Below are positions 45,297 through 55,811 of a stretch of 64,000 nucleotides of DNA, one piece after another. A program made the position numbers and the translations under genes. The notes under the pieces were generated by a model, which searched no databases, was not told the origin of the DNA, and saw nothing but the letters and a program-made list of their open reading frames with translations. Source of the DNA: Mesorhizobium sangaii (GTDB taxonomy: Bacteria; Pseudomonadota; Alphaproteobacteria; Rhizobiales; Rhizobiaceae); contig NZ_JACHEF010000002.1 in NCBI RefSeq assembly GCF_014207355.1, positions 310,001 to 374,000 on the forward strand, written 5' to 3'. Within the stretch, counting starts at the first letter, position 1. Each line of letters starts with the position of its first letter.

Positions 45297-45733
45297 TACC
45301 TGCGGTCTTTTCGGATGACGAGCTTCAGCCCGGACCAGATTTCATTGACGGCGGCGACTTTCACATCGACCAGGTCGCGCTTCAGCGCCTCGGCGCGAAC
45401 AACACCCTCGGTGACGTCGCTGGCCACCTTCGATGCCTTCTTCGGCCAGGACACCCAGACCATGCCGTCGCGCTTGATCGCCGCCTCGACGTCGCCGAGG
45501 CGATCCTCGATCTCGGCACGCTGTCGGGTGAAGGCATGGACCGCATCGTATTTTTGGGTCGTTCCCGCAATGTCAGACCAATCGGCCAGCCGGTCGACAT
45601 TGGCAAAGGCAACAGCATCGGCCAGCTCATCGAGTTCCGATGGCAGCGCGATGAAGGCGGCGGTCATCCCGTCCTTCAGGCCGAGCTTGGCCGGAAGGGG
45701 CGTAGCGGAATATCCCGAGGCCGCCAGCGCCAT
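45296..45733 (-). CDS. DUF3052 family protein
   Basis: 145 aa. N-terminal SGYSATPLPAKLGLKDGMTA and the central VWVSWPKKASKVASDVTEG followed by GLKLVIRKDRR at the end match DUF3052, small alpha/beta proteins of unknown function. ATG at 45733 is two bases after the sdhA stop, so it is expressed with sdhCDA. Ancestrally it overlapped the sdhB start. A diverged fragment of a second copy lies at 45079-45230. Confidence 0.85.
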   Translation of the reverse strand: MALAASGYSATPLPAKLGLKDGMTAAFIALPSELDELADAVAFANVDRLADWSDIAGTTQKYDAVHAFTRQRAEIEDRLGDVEAAIKRDGMVWVSWPKKASKVASDVTEGVVRAEALKRDLVDVKVAAVNEIWSGLKLVIRKDRR

Positions 45734-45735
45734 GG

Positions 45736-47574
45736 TCAATACACCCTGGCCTTCGGCGCGATCTTGGCGAGGCTGATGCCGCCGTCTTTTTCCGCCAGCA
45801 GCGGCTCGGTATGCACCGGCCGGTAGGACAGCGTCACCTTGCCGTCTTCACTGAGCCGGGCCAGCGTATGCTTGCGCCAGGCCGTGTCGTCGCGCGCCGA
45901 AAAATCTTCCCGCGCATGCGCGCCACGGCTCTCCTTGCGCGCCTCGGCGCTGTAGACCGTGGTGATGGCGTTGGCCATCAGGTTCTCCAGTTCCAGCGTC
46001 TCGACCAGGTCGGAGTTCCAGATCATCGAACGGTCGAACACTTTGATGTCCTTCAGTTCGGTCCAGATTTCCGAAATACGCTTGCAGCCATTCTCCAGCG
46101 ATTCCTGCGTGCGGAACACCGCCGCGTCTTCCTGCATCGCCCGCTGCATTTTTTCGCGCAAGCTTGCCGTCGGTGTCGAGCCGTTGGCGTGGCGGAGCCG
46201 ATCGAAGCGGCCCATGATCTTTTCGACAGAGGCTTCGTTGGGCGCCGGGATCGTCGACTTGCGGTCGATGACCTGGCCGGCCCGGATCGCGGCCGCGCGG
46301 CCGAACACCACCAGGTCGATCAGCGAGTTCGAACCCAGCCGGTTGGCGCCATGCACCGAGGCGCAGCCCGCTTCGCCGACCGCCATCAGCCCGGGCGACA
46401 CCTTGTCCGGGCTCCTCGGCGTCGGGTTGAGCACCTCGCCCCAGTAATTGGTCGGCACGCCGCCCATATTGTAGTGCACCGTCGGCAGCACCGGGATCGG
46501 CTCCTTGGTCAGGTCGACGCCGGCAAAGATCTTCGCCGATTCCGAAATGCCCGGCAGCCGCTCGTGCAGGACGGCCGGATCGAGATGGTCGAGGTGCAGG
46601 AAGATGTGGTCCTTCTTCGGGCCGACGCCGCGCCCTTCGCGGATCTCCAGCGTCATGCAGCGAGAGACGACGTCGCGCGAGGCAAGGTCTTTGGCCGACG
46701 GCGCGTAGCGCTCCATGAAGCGCTCGCCCTCGGAATTGACGAGATAGCCGCCCTCGCCGCGCGCGCCTTCGGTGATCAGGCAGCCGGCGCCATAGATGCC
46801 GGTCGGGTGGAACTGCACGAACTCCATGTCCTGCAGCGGGAAGCCGGCGCGTGCGGCCATGCCGCCGCCGTCGCCGGTGCAGGTGTGCGCCGAAGTCGCC
46901 GAGAAATAGGAGCGGCCATAGCCGCCGGTCGCCAGCACCACCATCTTGGCCGAGAAGCGGTGGATGGTGCCGTCGTCGAGGTTCCAGGCGACGACGCCGG
47001 TGCAGGTGCCGTCCGGCTCCATGATCAGGTCGAGCGCGAAATACTCGATGAAGAACTGCGCGTTGTTCTTCAGCGACTGGCCGTAGAGCGTGTGCAGGAT
47101 GGCGTGGCCGGTGCGGTCGGCGGCCGCGCAGGTGCGCTGCACCGGCGGGCCTTCGCCGTAGTTCATCATGTGGCCGCCGAACGGCCGCTGGTAGATCTTG
47201 CCCTCTTCGGTGCGCGAGAACGGCACGCCATAGTGCTCGAGCTCGTAGACCGCCGCCGGCGCTTCGCGCACCAGATATTCCATGGCGTCGACATCGCCCA
47301 GCCAGTCCGAGCCCTTGACGGTGTCGTACATATGCCACTGCCAGGAATCAGGCCCCATATTGGACAGCGAAGCGGCAATGCCGCCTTGCGCCGCCACCGT
47401 GTGCGAGCGGGTCGGGAACACCTTGGTGATGCAGGCGGTGCGCAGGCCCTGTTCGGCCATGCCGAGTGTGGCGCGCAGGCCGGCACCACCGGCGCCGACG
47501 ACCACGACGTCGAATTTGTGGTCGACATAGGTGTAAGCGGAACCGGTGTTGGCTCCTTTTGTGTCCTTGGCCAA
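45736..47574 (-). CDS. sdhA: Succinate dehydrogenase flavoprotein subunit
   Basis: 612 aa. Oxidises succinate to fumarate in the TCA cycle and complex II. FAD fold [20 protein letters not shown], covalent FAD His in [40 protein letters not shown] and [20 protein letters not shown]. Start is TTG at 47574, supported by GGAGG five bases upstream within the end of sdhD and by the conserved N-terminus. It is immediately downstream of sdhD. Confidence 0.97.
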   Translation of the reverse strand: MAKDTKGANTGSAYTYVDHKFDVVVVGAGGAGLRATLGMAEQGLRTACITKVFPTRSHTVAAQGGIAASLSNMGPDSWQWHMYDTVKGSDWLGDVDAMEYLVREAPAAVYELEHYGVPFSRTEEGKIYQRPFGGHMMNYGEGPPVQRTCAAADRTGHAILHTLYGQSLKNNAQFFIEYFALDLIMEPDGTCTGVVAWNLDDGTIHRFSAKMVVLATGGYGRSYFSATSAHTCTGDGGGMAARAGFPLQDMEFVQFHPTGIYGAGCLITEGARGEGGYLVNSEGERFMERYAPSAKDLASRDVVSRCMTLEIREGRGVGPKKDHIFLHLDHLDPAVLHERLPGISESAKIFAGVDLTKEPIPVLPTVHYNMGGVPTNYWGEVLNPTPRSPDKVSPGLMAVGEAGCASVHGANRLGSNSLIDLVVFGRAAAIRAGQVIDRKSTIPAPNEASVEKIMGRFDRLRHANGSTPTASLREKMQRAMQEDAAVFRTQESLENGCKRISEIWTELKDIKVFDRSMIWNSDLVETLELENLMANAITTVYSAEARKESRGAHAREDFSARDDTAWRKHTLARLSEDGKVTLSYRPVHTEPLLAEKDGGISLAKIAPKARVY

Positions 47575-47575
47575 C

Positions 47576-47971
47576 TCAGCCTCCGAATGTCAGCTTGAGC
47601 AGGGCGAAGATCGAGGCGACGCCGACCGCTATGGTGAAAAACGTATTGAGCGCGATAAGCGCCAGCTTCATGCCCTCGCCATGCACGTAGTCCTCGATGA
47701 TCACCTGCATGCCGAGCCGCATATGGATGACCCCCGAGATGAGCACCAGGGCCACCACCAGCGCCACGAGCGGATTGGCGAGTGCTGCCCGCACGTCCGC
47801 ATAGCCGGCGCCGTTGAGTGCGATCAGGAAACCGACGAAGAACAGCATCAGCGGGATGTTGGCGATGGCGGTGAGGCGCTGGCGCCAGAAATGCCCGGTG
47901 CCCTCGCGGGCGGAACCCAGGCCGCGGACTTTCGCCAGCGGCGTGCGCATATCGGTCTTTCCAGTGCTCAT
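47576..47971 (-). CDS. sdhD: Succinate dehydrogenase membrane anchor subunit
   Basis: 131 aa, three membrane helices (about 31-51, 60-84 and 104-127). N-terminal [20 protein letters not shown] with [19 protein letters not shown] is the alphaproteobacterial SdhD signature, and [20 protein letters not shown] contains the haem/quinone-region His and Asp-Tyr. ATG 47971 is 2 bp after the sdhC stop. It anchors SdhAB and binds ubiquinone with SdhC. Confidence 0.94.
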   Translation of the reverse strand: MSTGKTDMRTPLAKVRGLGSAREGTGHFWRQRLTAIANIPLMLFFVGFLIALNGAGYADVRAALANPLVALVVALVLISGVIHMRLGMQVIIEDYVHGEGMKLALIALNTFFTIAVGVASIFALLKLTFGG

Positions 47972-47973
47972 GA

Positions 47974-48378
47974 TCAGGCTCCCCGCGCCATATAGCCCGC
48001 GATCCAGATCAGCAGCGTGAGCAGGACCGAGCCGGCCAGCGTCGCCCAGGCGATCTTCGAGGCCGTGTGCTTCTCGAGGCCAGCGCCGGTATCCCATACC
48101 AGGTGGCGCACGCCACCGAGCATGTGGTGCATCAGCGCCCAGGTGTAGCCGAACAGGATCAGCCGGCCGAGCCAGGTGCCGAAGGCCCAGTTGACCCAGT
48201 CGAACGTCGCCTGTGAGCTTGCCGCCGCCATCAGCCATATGGCAACCAGCAGCGTACCGAAATAGAGCGCGCCGCCGGTGATGCGATGGATGATCGACAT
48301 CGTCATGGTGATCGGCGGCCGGTACACGGTCAGGTGCGGCGAAAGCGGTCTTGCGCGGGTGGCTGGTGATTTGCTCAT
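47974..48378 (-). CDS. sdhC: Succinate dehydrogenase cytochrome b556 subunit
   Basis: 134 aa, three membrane helices. [20 protein letters not shown] with [17 protein letters not shown] is the quinone-site signature, and the haem-ligand His lies in [20 protein letters not shown] 48378 has GGGGGAG upstream. First gene of the sdh unit; a palindrome lies about 140 bp upstream at 48515. Confidence 0.95.
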   Translation of the reverse strand: MSKSPATRARPLSPHLTVYRPPITMTMSIIHRITGGALYFGTLLVAIWLMAAASSQATFDWVNWAFGTWLGRLILFGYTWALMHHMLGGVRHLVWDTGAGLEKHTASKIAWATLAGSVLLTLLIWIAGYMARGA

Positions 48379-48514
48379 GGCTCCCCCAGTTCGGCGTCCC
48401 TGGAGCCTCAGGTGGAAATGCGGCATTGCCGCTTCCGGATGCGACTTCGGACAGCCGGTTTCTAATGCTCTTTTTGCACCGCGTCAAAGCCAGAAAACCG
48501 TTTCGAAAACGTAA

Positions 48515-48529
48515 TTTAGTCTGACTAAA
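48515..48529. promoter_or_regulatory. TTTAGTC-T-GACTAAA palindrome upstream of sdhCDA
   Basis: Perfect 7-bp inverted repeat around one T, in an AT-rich stretch (AACGTAATTTAGTC) about 137 bp before sdhC. It resembles the TTTAGAA-type boxes bound by the iron regulator Irr in rhizobia but does not match exactly. Complex II is iron-rich, so iron control is plausible. Confidence 0.5.
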
Positions 48530-48621
48530 AGGCAGGCGCGGGGCTTCAATCGATTAGGGGTGATTGGGCCAAAGCCGGCTCGCTATCGCTGCAGTGCAAC
48601 ATACCGGTCCGACATAGCCCT

Positions 48622-48765
48622 CAGGTGCATTGAGGTTCAGGTCAGGCCGAGTCGAAAACGAGGGCTTCCGAGAACCGGAGCGGAGCGTACTCTATGTACG
48701 TGAGCACCGGAAGCGCAGGAAGCCGCCGTTTGCAGGCCGGCCTCACCTGAATATCAATGCACCTG
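48622..48765. repeat. 144-bp inverted-repeat element (type C)
   Basis: Terminal 12-bp perfect inverted repeats CAGGTGCATTGA / TCAATGCACCTG extend imperfectly to about 25 bp (TTCAGGT/ACCTGAA, AGGCCG/CGGCCT). Inside, AAACGAGGGCTTCC and GGAAGCCGCCGTTT form a further inverted pair. No coding capacity. It lies one base from the stop of the MliC-like gene. The rest of the 388-bp gap (48379-48766) holds only the palindrome at 48515 and presumably the sdh promoter. Confidence 0.8.
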
Positions 48766-48766
48766 G

Positions 48767-49111
48767 TCAGCGCTTGCAGGTCACCGGCGTCGACCCAGCC
48801 TTCATCACCAGTGCTTCGCGACCATCGATCACAATCGCGTCATGCGCCTGCTGGTAACGGCTGTTCTGGTTGGCCGGCGAGGCCTGCAGATCCTCGCTGG
48901 TACCGTCGGACCCGAGAACATGCAGCGAGGTGCCGAGATTCTCGATGGTCATCCTGCCGCCATCGGCGCAATTGTAGGTCGCGGTGCGCGGCTGCGGCGC
49001 GGACACATCGGTGACGGCGGCTTTCGGAGCATTATTCTGCGGCACGCAGGCCATGGCGACCAGAAGCGGCGACAGGACAAGCGTCATCCGAAACGTCCGG
49101 CCTGGCGCCAT
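48767..49111 (-). CDS. MliC-like (C-type lysozyme inhibitor) lipoprotein
   Basis: 114 aa. The N-terminus has a hydrophobic signal ending in VLSPLLVAMACVPQ, an atypical but lipobox-like cleavage site at the Cys. The C-terminal beta domain begins TYNCADGGRMTIENLG and ends ALVMKAGSTPVTCKR, a Cys pair and glycine-Asp pattern like MliC/PliC inhibitors of host lysozyme. ATG 49111; an ATG eight codons later is possible. It is divergent from the secreted protein gene at 49362. Confidence 0.65.
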   Translation of the reverse strand: MAPGRTFRMTLVLSPLLVAMACVPQNNAPKAAVTDVSAPQPRTATYNCADGGRMTIENLGTSLHVLGSDGTSEDLQASPANQNSRYQQAHDAIVIDGREALVMKAGSTPVTCKR

Positions 49112-49361
49112 ATGCTTGTCCTCCCGCGCGGCAAACTGGCCACGATGCGTTGTTAAGATCAAGGTCATCCGACCGAACTGGACGCCGGCCGCGATGGTGC
49201 GGCCAAGCATGGCCGAAAGATGGCCGGCGGGTTTTCCACCCAGTCGGATATTAACCATGTTTACCGAGACATCGCCGCGAAACGCGCCGGCCTCTTAACA
49301 AAGGTTAAGAAAAGGTTAATTTCTGATTCGAGGAGGCTTTCCTCTAAACAAGGAGGACGCC

Positions 49362-49724
49362 ATGCGTTCGAACTCGGGAAGAATGCGCCTTGTGGCGCTC
49401 ATCGTGGCGGCTTGCCTCGTTGGCCTGGCAGCGCCAGCGCTTGCTGGCGCACGTCACCAGGACCGCGTCTACGCCGATTCGTTCGGCAATCTCGTCATCG
49501 ACAGCGCCGCCGGCTACAAGCGCATCCTGGTCGGCGAAGGCAAATTGGCCAAGCAGCTGTCCGACTACACCAGCGCCGGCCAGCCCAAGGTGATCTACGA
49601 GAATGAATCGGACGAAATCACCGGCTCCGGCGATTGCTACCGGCCGCCGGTGTTCGTGAAGGGCCGCAGCTATATGTACGGGCTTCCCGACGGCGAGATG
49701 CCCGAGCTCAGCCCCTGCCGTTGA
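49362..49724 (+). CDS. Hypothetical secreted protein
   Basis: 120 aa, not recognised. A strong signal peptide (MRLVALIVAACLVGLAAPAL, cleavage after ALA) leads to a 90-aa mature domain with ADSFGNLVIDSAAGYKRILV, a GDCYRPPVFVKGRSYMYGLP segment and a terminal Cys, so one disulfide is likely. AAGGAGGACGCC precedes the ATG. The stop is 8 bp from the convergent diguanylate cyclase gene. Confidence 0.7.
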   Translation: MRSNSGRMRLVALIVAACLVGLAAPALAGARHQDRVYADSFGNLVIDSAAGYKRILVGEGKLAKQLSDYTSAGQPKVIYENESDEITGSGDCYRPPVFVKGRSYMYGLPDGEMPELSPCR

Positions 49725-49731
49725 TTCGGAT

Positions 49732-50928
49732 CTAACCAGCGCTGGCTGCAACCTCTCGTCCGCCGGCCGGCCCGGCGGAGACACGCACGCAATCGCGCCC
49801 GGCATTCTTCGCCTGATAGAGTGCCTGGTCGGCGCGTCGCATCAGACCGGCAAAATCCTCGCTCGGGTGAAGTTCTGCGACGCCAAAGCTCGCCGTGCAG
49901 CGATTGTCCACCGGCAGTCCGTCGATGGGCAGCGCGCCGAAGGCGTTGCGCGTGCCCTCCGCGAACAGCCGGGCGGCGGCAAGGTTGGTTCCCGGCAGGA
50001 TGATGGCGAACTCCTCGCCGCCGATGCGGCCGGCGACATGGTGGCTGGCGGCGGCCTCGCGCAGGAAGCCGGCGAAGGTCTCGATCACCCGGTCGCCGGA
50101 CGCATGGCCGAAACTGTCGTTGACACTCTTGAAATGATCGAGGTCGGCGATGACCAGTGCGACCGGTACGCCTTGCCGCACCGCGCCCAGCACTGCCAGC
50201 TCCGCGTGGCGGGTGAAGCCGCCGCGGTTGAGCAGGCGCGAAAGCGTGTCCGTCTCCGACCTCGACGTCACCTCGGCGAGCACGTCGCGCACCAGAATGG
50301 CCAGTATCAGCAGCGCCAGCGCCAGGCCAAAGACGGTGCCGAGCGACTGCGACACCAGCGCGTAGTTGCTTTGCAGATAGGCCTGCGGGTTGGCGCCCCA
50401 ACCGCCGAGCGCATGCGCGATGAACGGCTTTGAGGCAAACTGCAGCCCGCTGGCCGCCAGCACCGCCATCAGGATGCGGTCGAGACGGGCGTGCCTTTGC
50501 CTCGACGACCACACGATCACGAGACCGACGAACTGCATGACCGCATAGGGAAGCTGGTAGGCCATCATGCGGACCAGCGACTGGCGCGGCAGGTCCTGCA
50601 CGAAATACACCGCGACAGAGGTGGCGACGAGGAAGAACAGCATCTGCTTCCACGCCGGCGCCACGCCGTATTTGTGCGCCAGCCCGCCATTGAAGGCGAT
50701 GGTGGCGCCAAGGAACACCGCGAAGGCGGCAACGACCACCGGCCGCGCGTTGTCGAAGGCGGGAATGCTGAATTCGATGGCGAAATACACCATGCCCAGC
50801 AGATAGCCGAATGCCAGCCAGCGTGGCGCGACGCGGCCGGTCTCATGCAACGCGACCGCGATGAAGGAAGCCGCCAGCAGGCCGGCGACCGAAACATTGA
50901 TCAACAGGATGAAGTTCGCGCCGCTCAT
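49732..50928 (-). CDS. Membrane-bound diguanylate cyclase (GGDEF)
   Basis: 398 aa. About seven N-terminal membrane helices (to residue 220), then a GGDEF domain from DTLSRLLNRGGFTRHAELAV with the metal-binding DLDHFKSVNDSFGHASGD and the active-site loop RIGGEEFAI. The RxxD inhibitory site upstream of the loop is not evident. ATG 50928 (MSGANFILLINVSVAG). It makes c-di-GMP in response to an unknown membrane signal. It is adjacent to and paralogous with the cyclase at 51005. Confidence 0.92.
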   Translation of the reverse strand: MSGANFILLINVSVAGLLAASFIAVALHETGRVAPRWLAFGYLLGMVYFAIEFSIPAFDNARPVVVAAFAVFLGATIAFNGGLAHKYGVAPAWKQMLFFLVATSVAVYFVQDLPRQSLVRMMAYQLPYAVMQFVGLVIVWSSRQRHARLDRILMAVLAASGLQFASKPFIAHALGGWGANPQAYLQSNYALVSQSLGTVFGLALALLILAILVRDVLAEVTSRSETDTLSRLLNRGGFTRHAELAVLGAVRQGVPVALVIADLDHFKSVNDSFGHASGDRVIETFAGFLREAAASHHVAGRIGGEEFAIILPGTNLAAARLFAEGTRNAFGALPIDGLPVDNRCTASFGVAELHPSEDFAGLMRRADQALYQAKNAGRDCVRVSAGPAGGREVAASAG

Positions 50929-51004
50929 GTTCTTCCCGAACCCGCGCCGACAGCTAAGCATCGAGCGGCGAAGAAGACGTTAACGCTGGCGCGGCGGGGC
51001 GGGA

Positions 51005-52201
51005 TCAACCAACCTTGAGAGGCTCCGGCACGAACATTGTTTCCGGGCGCTCGTAGGACAGGCGCACGCTGTCGCGGCCATTCTTCTTGGCCTTGTAGAG
51101 CGCATCGTCGGCACGGCGCATCAGCGGCTCCAGCGCCTCGTCGCCGCTGCGGGCCGCCACCCCGAAACTGGCTGTCACCTTGGTGCCGGCAGGCAGCCCG
51201 TCGACCTGGCCGGCCGAATAGACCGTGCGCACGGCTTCGGCGAACAGCCGCGCGGCGGCGAGATCGCTCAACGGCAGCAACACGGCAAACTCCTCGCCGC
51301 CGATACGCCCGGCAACGCCGCGCGTCCCGGCGGCCAACCGAAGCTTGGCAGCAAAGTCGGCGATCACGCGATCGCCGGCCGCATGCCCATGTACGTCGTT
51401 GAGCGCCTTGAAGTGATCGAGGTCGGCCAGCACCAGGGCGACCGGGAAGCGGGCCGTGGCGCAGTGGCGCAACAGCTGCATGCCTCGTTCCTCGAAGCCG
51501 CGGCGATTGAGAAGACCCGAAAGCGGGTCGGTGTAGGTCTCGGTCTTCAGCGCCTTCATCACATCAAGTGCCGCAGCGGAGAACAGGCAGAGCGCAATGA
51601 GCAGCGACAGCAGTGCATGCGACAGCAGCGCGGTCGTCCAGTAGGACGAGGCATAGAAGCCGTCATAGCTGGTGAAGGGTCCGTGCGCGATGACGACGAC
51701 AAGGGTGCGCACGAAGAAGTTCAGGCCCGACAGCAGCGACAGCACGAACAGGATGTTTTCGGTCGGGCCATTGCGGCGCACCGGGCGCAGTTCGGCGGCG
51801 ACCAGAAGACTGATCCCGCCGAAAGCGAAATTCATCGCCAGGATGCGCCAGGTGAGATCCGGCGCGACGAACAGGAGCCAGCAAAACGACGCCAGGCCAC
51901 CGCCGGCCAGTACGCCGATCCCAACATAGGGCACCTTGCGGCCATAGCGGTGGATGATGGCGCTGGACAGGCAGCAACCGGCAACTGTGAAGCAGATATT
52001 CGACGTCAGCTTGGTCAGCTGCGTGCCGAAGGGCAAGGTGAAATATTGCAGCAGGAAGCCGACCGCCGAGAGACCGTAGCTGGTCGCCAGCACGGCGAGA
52101 TATGGGCGGTGGCGTTGATAGGACCATAGGACGAGGAAGGCCGCGCCGAGTGCCAGCGCGATCGTCGGATTGAGCAGCGCTATGAACAGGCCGGTGTCCA
52201 A
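51005..52201 (-). CDS. Membrane-bound diguanylate cyclase (GGDEF), paralogue
   Basis: 398 aa with the same design as its neighbour: six or seven N-terminal membrane helices, then DPLSGLLNRRGFEERGMQLL, DLDHFKALNDVHGHAAGDRV and RIGGEEFAVLL. The GGDEF halves share clear identity and the sensor halves much less, suggesting a tandem duplication with sensor divergence. Start is TTG at 52201 with AGGGGA 10 bases before; an alternative start is not obvious. It is 76 bp upstream of its paralogue on the same strand. Confidence 0.9.
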   Translation of the reverse strand: MDTGLFIALLNPTIALALGAAFLVLWSYQRHRPYLAVLATSYGLSAVGFLLQYFTLPFGTQLTKLTSNICFTVAGCCLSSAIIHRYGRKVPYVGIGVLAGGGLASFCWLLFVAPDLTWRILAMNFAFGGISLLVAAELRPVRRNGPTENILFVLSLLSGLNFFVRTLVVVIAHGPFTSYDGFYASSYWTTALLSHALLSLLIALCLFSAAALDVMKALKTETYTDPLSGLLNRRGFEERGMQLLRHCATARFPVALVLADLDHFKALNDVHGHAAGDRVIADFAAKLRLAAGTRGVAGRIGGEEFAVLLPLSDLAAARLFAEAVRTVYSAGQVDGLPAGTKVTASFGVAARSGDEALEPLMRRADDALYKAKKNGRDSVRLSYERPETMFVPEPLKVG

Positions 52202-52302
52202 AGGACTGTGATTTCCCCTCGCTTACGTCAGGGGAGACCTTAGGGCGCAAGCCCAAACAAGCAGTTAAGCGAAAGCTGAATATGCAACGGAGCGGATGAA
52301 AA

Positions 52303-52333
52303 AGACCCGGAGCCACACCGCGGTCCGGGGTCT
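52303..52333 (-). terminator. Terminator after leuC
   Basis: Minus-strand hairpin AGACCCCGGA...TCCGGGTCT (one bulged base) followed by TTTTTCATCC. It lies 31 bp past the leuC stop. Confidence 0.75.
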
Positions 52334-52363
52334 GGCATGCATTCCAAGCCGCAGGTTCCGGCG

Positions 52364-53773
<1,410 letters not shown>

Positions 53774-53854
53774 GTGCGTAAATCCGTCGATATGAGAATG
53801 GGAAGGAGCAGATGCCGGATCACCGGTCGGGCGAAACGACCTGGACAGGTCGGC

Positions 53855-53983
53855 CTAGGGTAGTCGGCTGGTCAGCGCGCCGGACACGCGCGCGGAGAAA
53901 CGCGACGGCAGGCGTTTTCTGTCCTGCAGCACGAACCCCTTATAGGCCGGATCGCCAAAAAGCTCTTCCATGGCGTGGCTCAT
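53855..53983 (-). CDS. Possible small protein upstream of leuC
   Basis: 42 aa (SHAMEELFGDPAYKGFVLQD, then basic RKRLPSRFSARVSGALTS). It has no recognised domain, no clear ribosome site and is not Leu-rich, so it does not look like a leucine attenuation leader. Residue composition is protein-like, but the reading could be chance in a 272-bp gap. Confidence 0.25.
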   Translation of the reverse strand: MSHAMEELFGDPAYKGFVLQDRKRLPSRFSARVSGALTSRLP

Positions 53984-54045
53984 ACCAATGTTTTGGCTTT
54001 TCGGCAATTGGAAGCTGCCGTCGCAGGACGTAGGTTGCTCGCCCC

Positions 54046-54681
54046 TCACATCACTTCAAAAACAAAGGTCTTCACCAACGCATCAGGCTCCGCGATCGCG
54101 TAGCAACGGAACCATGGGCTTTGCTCGACCGGCCGCCATGTCTTCGCCTGCTCCAGCTCGTCGAACACGGCCTGGAAGCGGCCGCTCGCAAAAACCTGGT
54201 CTCGCACGGTGAAGATGGCGTGGCCACCTTTCCGGGTGATGCGCACGAGTTCATGCAGGCTCGACGCCGGCGCATGGCTGATGGTGAAAACGCCCGTTGA
54301 GAAGAAGGCGCGGAAATGGCCATCCGGCCACGGCAACGGCCCGCCCAGCATCGCCTGTTTCAGCTCGCTGTAGGCATTGCGGCTGCCGGCGATTTTCAGC
54401 ATGTCGTCGGAGAGGTCGAGCCCGGCAATATCGCGGTAGCCCAGTGCCTGCAGCGACGGCCCTGACAGGCCGGTGCCGCAGCCGGCATCGAGCAGCGGCC
54501 CTTCGCCCGCCGGCACGTGGCGCGCCACCCAGGCGGTGATCAGGAAAGGCAGCAAATAACCAAGCGAAGCGGTCTCGCTGTCATAGGTCGCGGCCCATGC
54601 GGCATAGGCCTCGGCCAGAGCTTCCGGCGTGTCGGCGGTGTAGACGGAATCCAGCGCCGCATTGGCTTTGTCGACGATCAT
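54046..54681 (-). CDS. Class I SAM-dependent methyltransferase (UbiE-like)
   Basis: 211 aa. Motif I LLDAGCGTGLSGPSLQALG near 64, motif II IAGLDLSDDMLKIAGS, and FRAFFSTGVFTISHAPASSL with LVRITRKGGHAIFTVRDQVF as the post-motif strand. The protein resembles the WBSCR27-like group of class I methyltransferases. The N-terminal DTPEALAEAYAAWAATYDSE is also typical of that group. Substrate unknown. ATG 54681; 57 bp downstream of the ABC permease gene. Confidence 0.85.
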   Translation of the reverse strand: MIVDKANAALDSVYTADTPEALAEAYAAWAATYDSETASLGYLLPFLITAWVARHVPAGEGPLLDAGCGTGLSGPSLQALGYRDIAGLDLSDDMLKIAGSRNAYSELKQAMLGGPLPWPDGHFRAFFSTGVFTISHAPASSLHELVRITRKGGHAIFTVRDQVFASGRFQAVFDELEQAKTWRPVEQSPWFRCYAIAEPDALVKTFVFEVM

Positions 54682-54738
54682 GTGAGCTCCTCAACGAGAC
54701 ATGCCGACAAGGATCGTAGCGCCGCCTTCGCTCAAAAA

Positions 54739-55548
54739 CTATTCCTCGTGCTGGCGGCGCAACCGCCGTTCCAGCGCCCGCAAGGCCAGCGACAGGCCGA
54801 CGGTCAGGATGAGATAGATGTAGGCGACGATCGAATAGGTCTCGAAGAAGCGGAACGAGCCGGCGGCATAGACCTTGCCCATCTGCGTGATGTCGGCGAC
54901 GCCGAGCACCGAGACCAGCGAGGAATCCTTGACCAGGGCGACGAAATCATTGCCGAGCGGCGGCAAGATGGTGCGGATCGCCTGCGGAAACACGATCAGC
55001 CGGAAGCGTTGAGCGCGCGTCAGCCCGAGCGCCTTCGCGGCCTCGATCTGGCCCTTCTCGACGGCCTGGATGCCGGCGCGAAAGACCTCCGAGATGAACG
55101 CCGAATAGCCAATGGTCAGCGCCATGATGGCGCGCCACAAGAGCGACACGTCGCGCACCAGCAATTCGCCCACGAGGCCGGCATTCTGCAGCGGTGCGGT
55201 CAGGGCATTCCAGCCCGCGACGAAGGCCGGCGCGCCGACGAAGGCGATCCAGAACAACAGCACCAGGATCGGCACGCCGCGGATGATCTCGACATAGAAG
55301 CGGGCGATCTGGCGTAGCCAGCGCGAGCCAGACAACCCCATCAGCGCGATGCCGAGGCCAATGGCCGAAGCCAGCACGAAGGCGATCACGGTGACGAAGA
55401 CGGTGATGCCGATGCCCTTGGCGACGGTGGCAAAGACCTGGGCGTAGAGGTTGCTGGTGGCGACGAAGACGGCCACCACAATCGCGATGGCCACGGCCAC
55501 GACCAGCCACCAGGGGAAGTCGGATTTTGAGGTGGAAGGGGCCTGCAT
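54739..55548 (-). CDS. Polar amino-acid ABC transporter permease
   Basis: 269 aa, HisM/GlnP type with five or six membrane helices. Hallmarks are [20 protein letters not shown], the [19 protein letters not shown] segment and the ATPase-contact EAA loop [23 protein letters not shown] 55548. Its binding-protein gene lies 263 bp upstream, beyond a copy of repeat D. No ATPase gene is adjacent; the cognate ATPase must be elsewhere. Confidence 0.92.
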   Translation of the reverse strand: MQAPSTSKSDFPWWLVVAVAIAIVVAVFVATSNLYAQVFATVAKGIGITVFVTVIAFVLASAIGLGIALMGLSGSRWLRQIARFYVEIIRGVPILVLLFWIAFVGAPAFVAGWNALTAPLQNAGLVGELLVRDVSLLWRAIMALTIGYSAFISEVFRAGIQAVEKGQIEAAKALGLTRAQRFRLIVFPQAIRTILPPLGNDFVALVKDSSLVSVLGVADITQMGKVYAAGSFRFFETYSIVAYIYLILTVGLSLALRALERRLRRQHEE

Positions 55549-55590
55549 CAGGCGATGCCGGCGAAGCAGATGTCGGGACGTGCCAAGGCG

Positions 55591-55744
55591 CCCCCCTCTG
55601 TCCTGTCGGACATCTCCCCCTCAAACGGGGAGATTGGCAGCCTCGACCTCGCCGCCCATTTTTTGGCGTTGGAAACTGGCGAAAGCCAATGCGACATCCG
55701 ATCTCCCCCCTTGAGGGGGAGATGTCCGGCAGGACAGAGGGGGG
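55591..55744. repeat. Palindromic element type D, copy 3
   Basis: 154 bp with ends CCCCCCTCTGTCCTGTCGGA and TCCGGCAGGACAGAGGGGGG, internal hairpins ATCTCCCCCTC...GAGGGGGAGAT as in the copies at 41317 and 42168. Here it lies inside the binding protein to permease operon, where it could reduce read-through so that binding protein is made in excess. Confidence 0.88.
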
Positions 55745-55811
55745 TGTTCAAGCGCAGACTCAGCGCGAGGATTACCGCGCCATCAGTATGCAATGCGCTC
55801 AACAAGAGGGG

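Noticed and set aside
45848-47338. 496-codon frame inside sdhA in another phase
   Set aside because: Overlaps sdhA fully and encodes Arg/Pro/His-rich sequence without domain features.
53855-53983. Leucine attenuator leader peptide before leuC
   Set aside because: The small frame has no run of Leu codons and no adjacent terminator/antiterminator pair was found.
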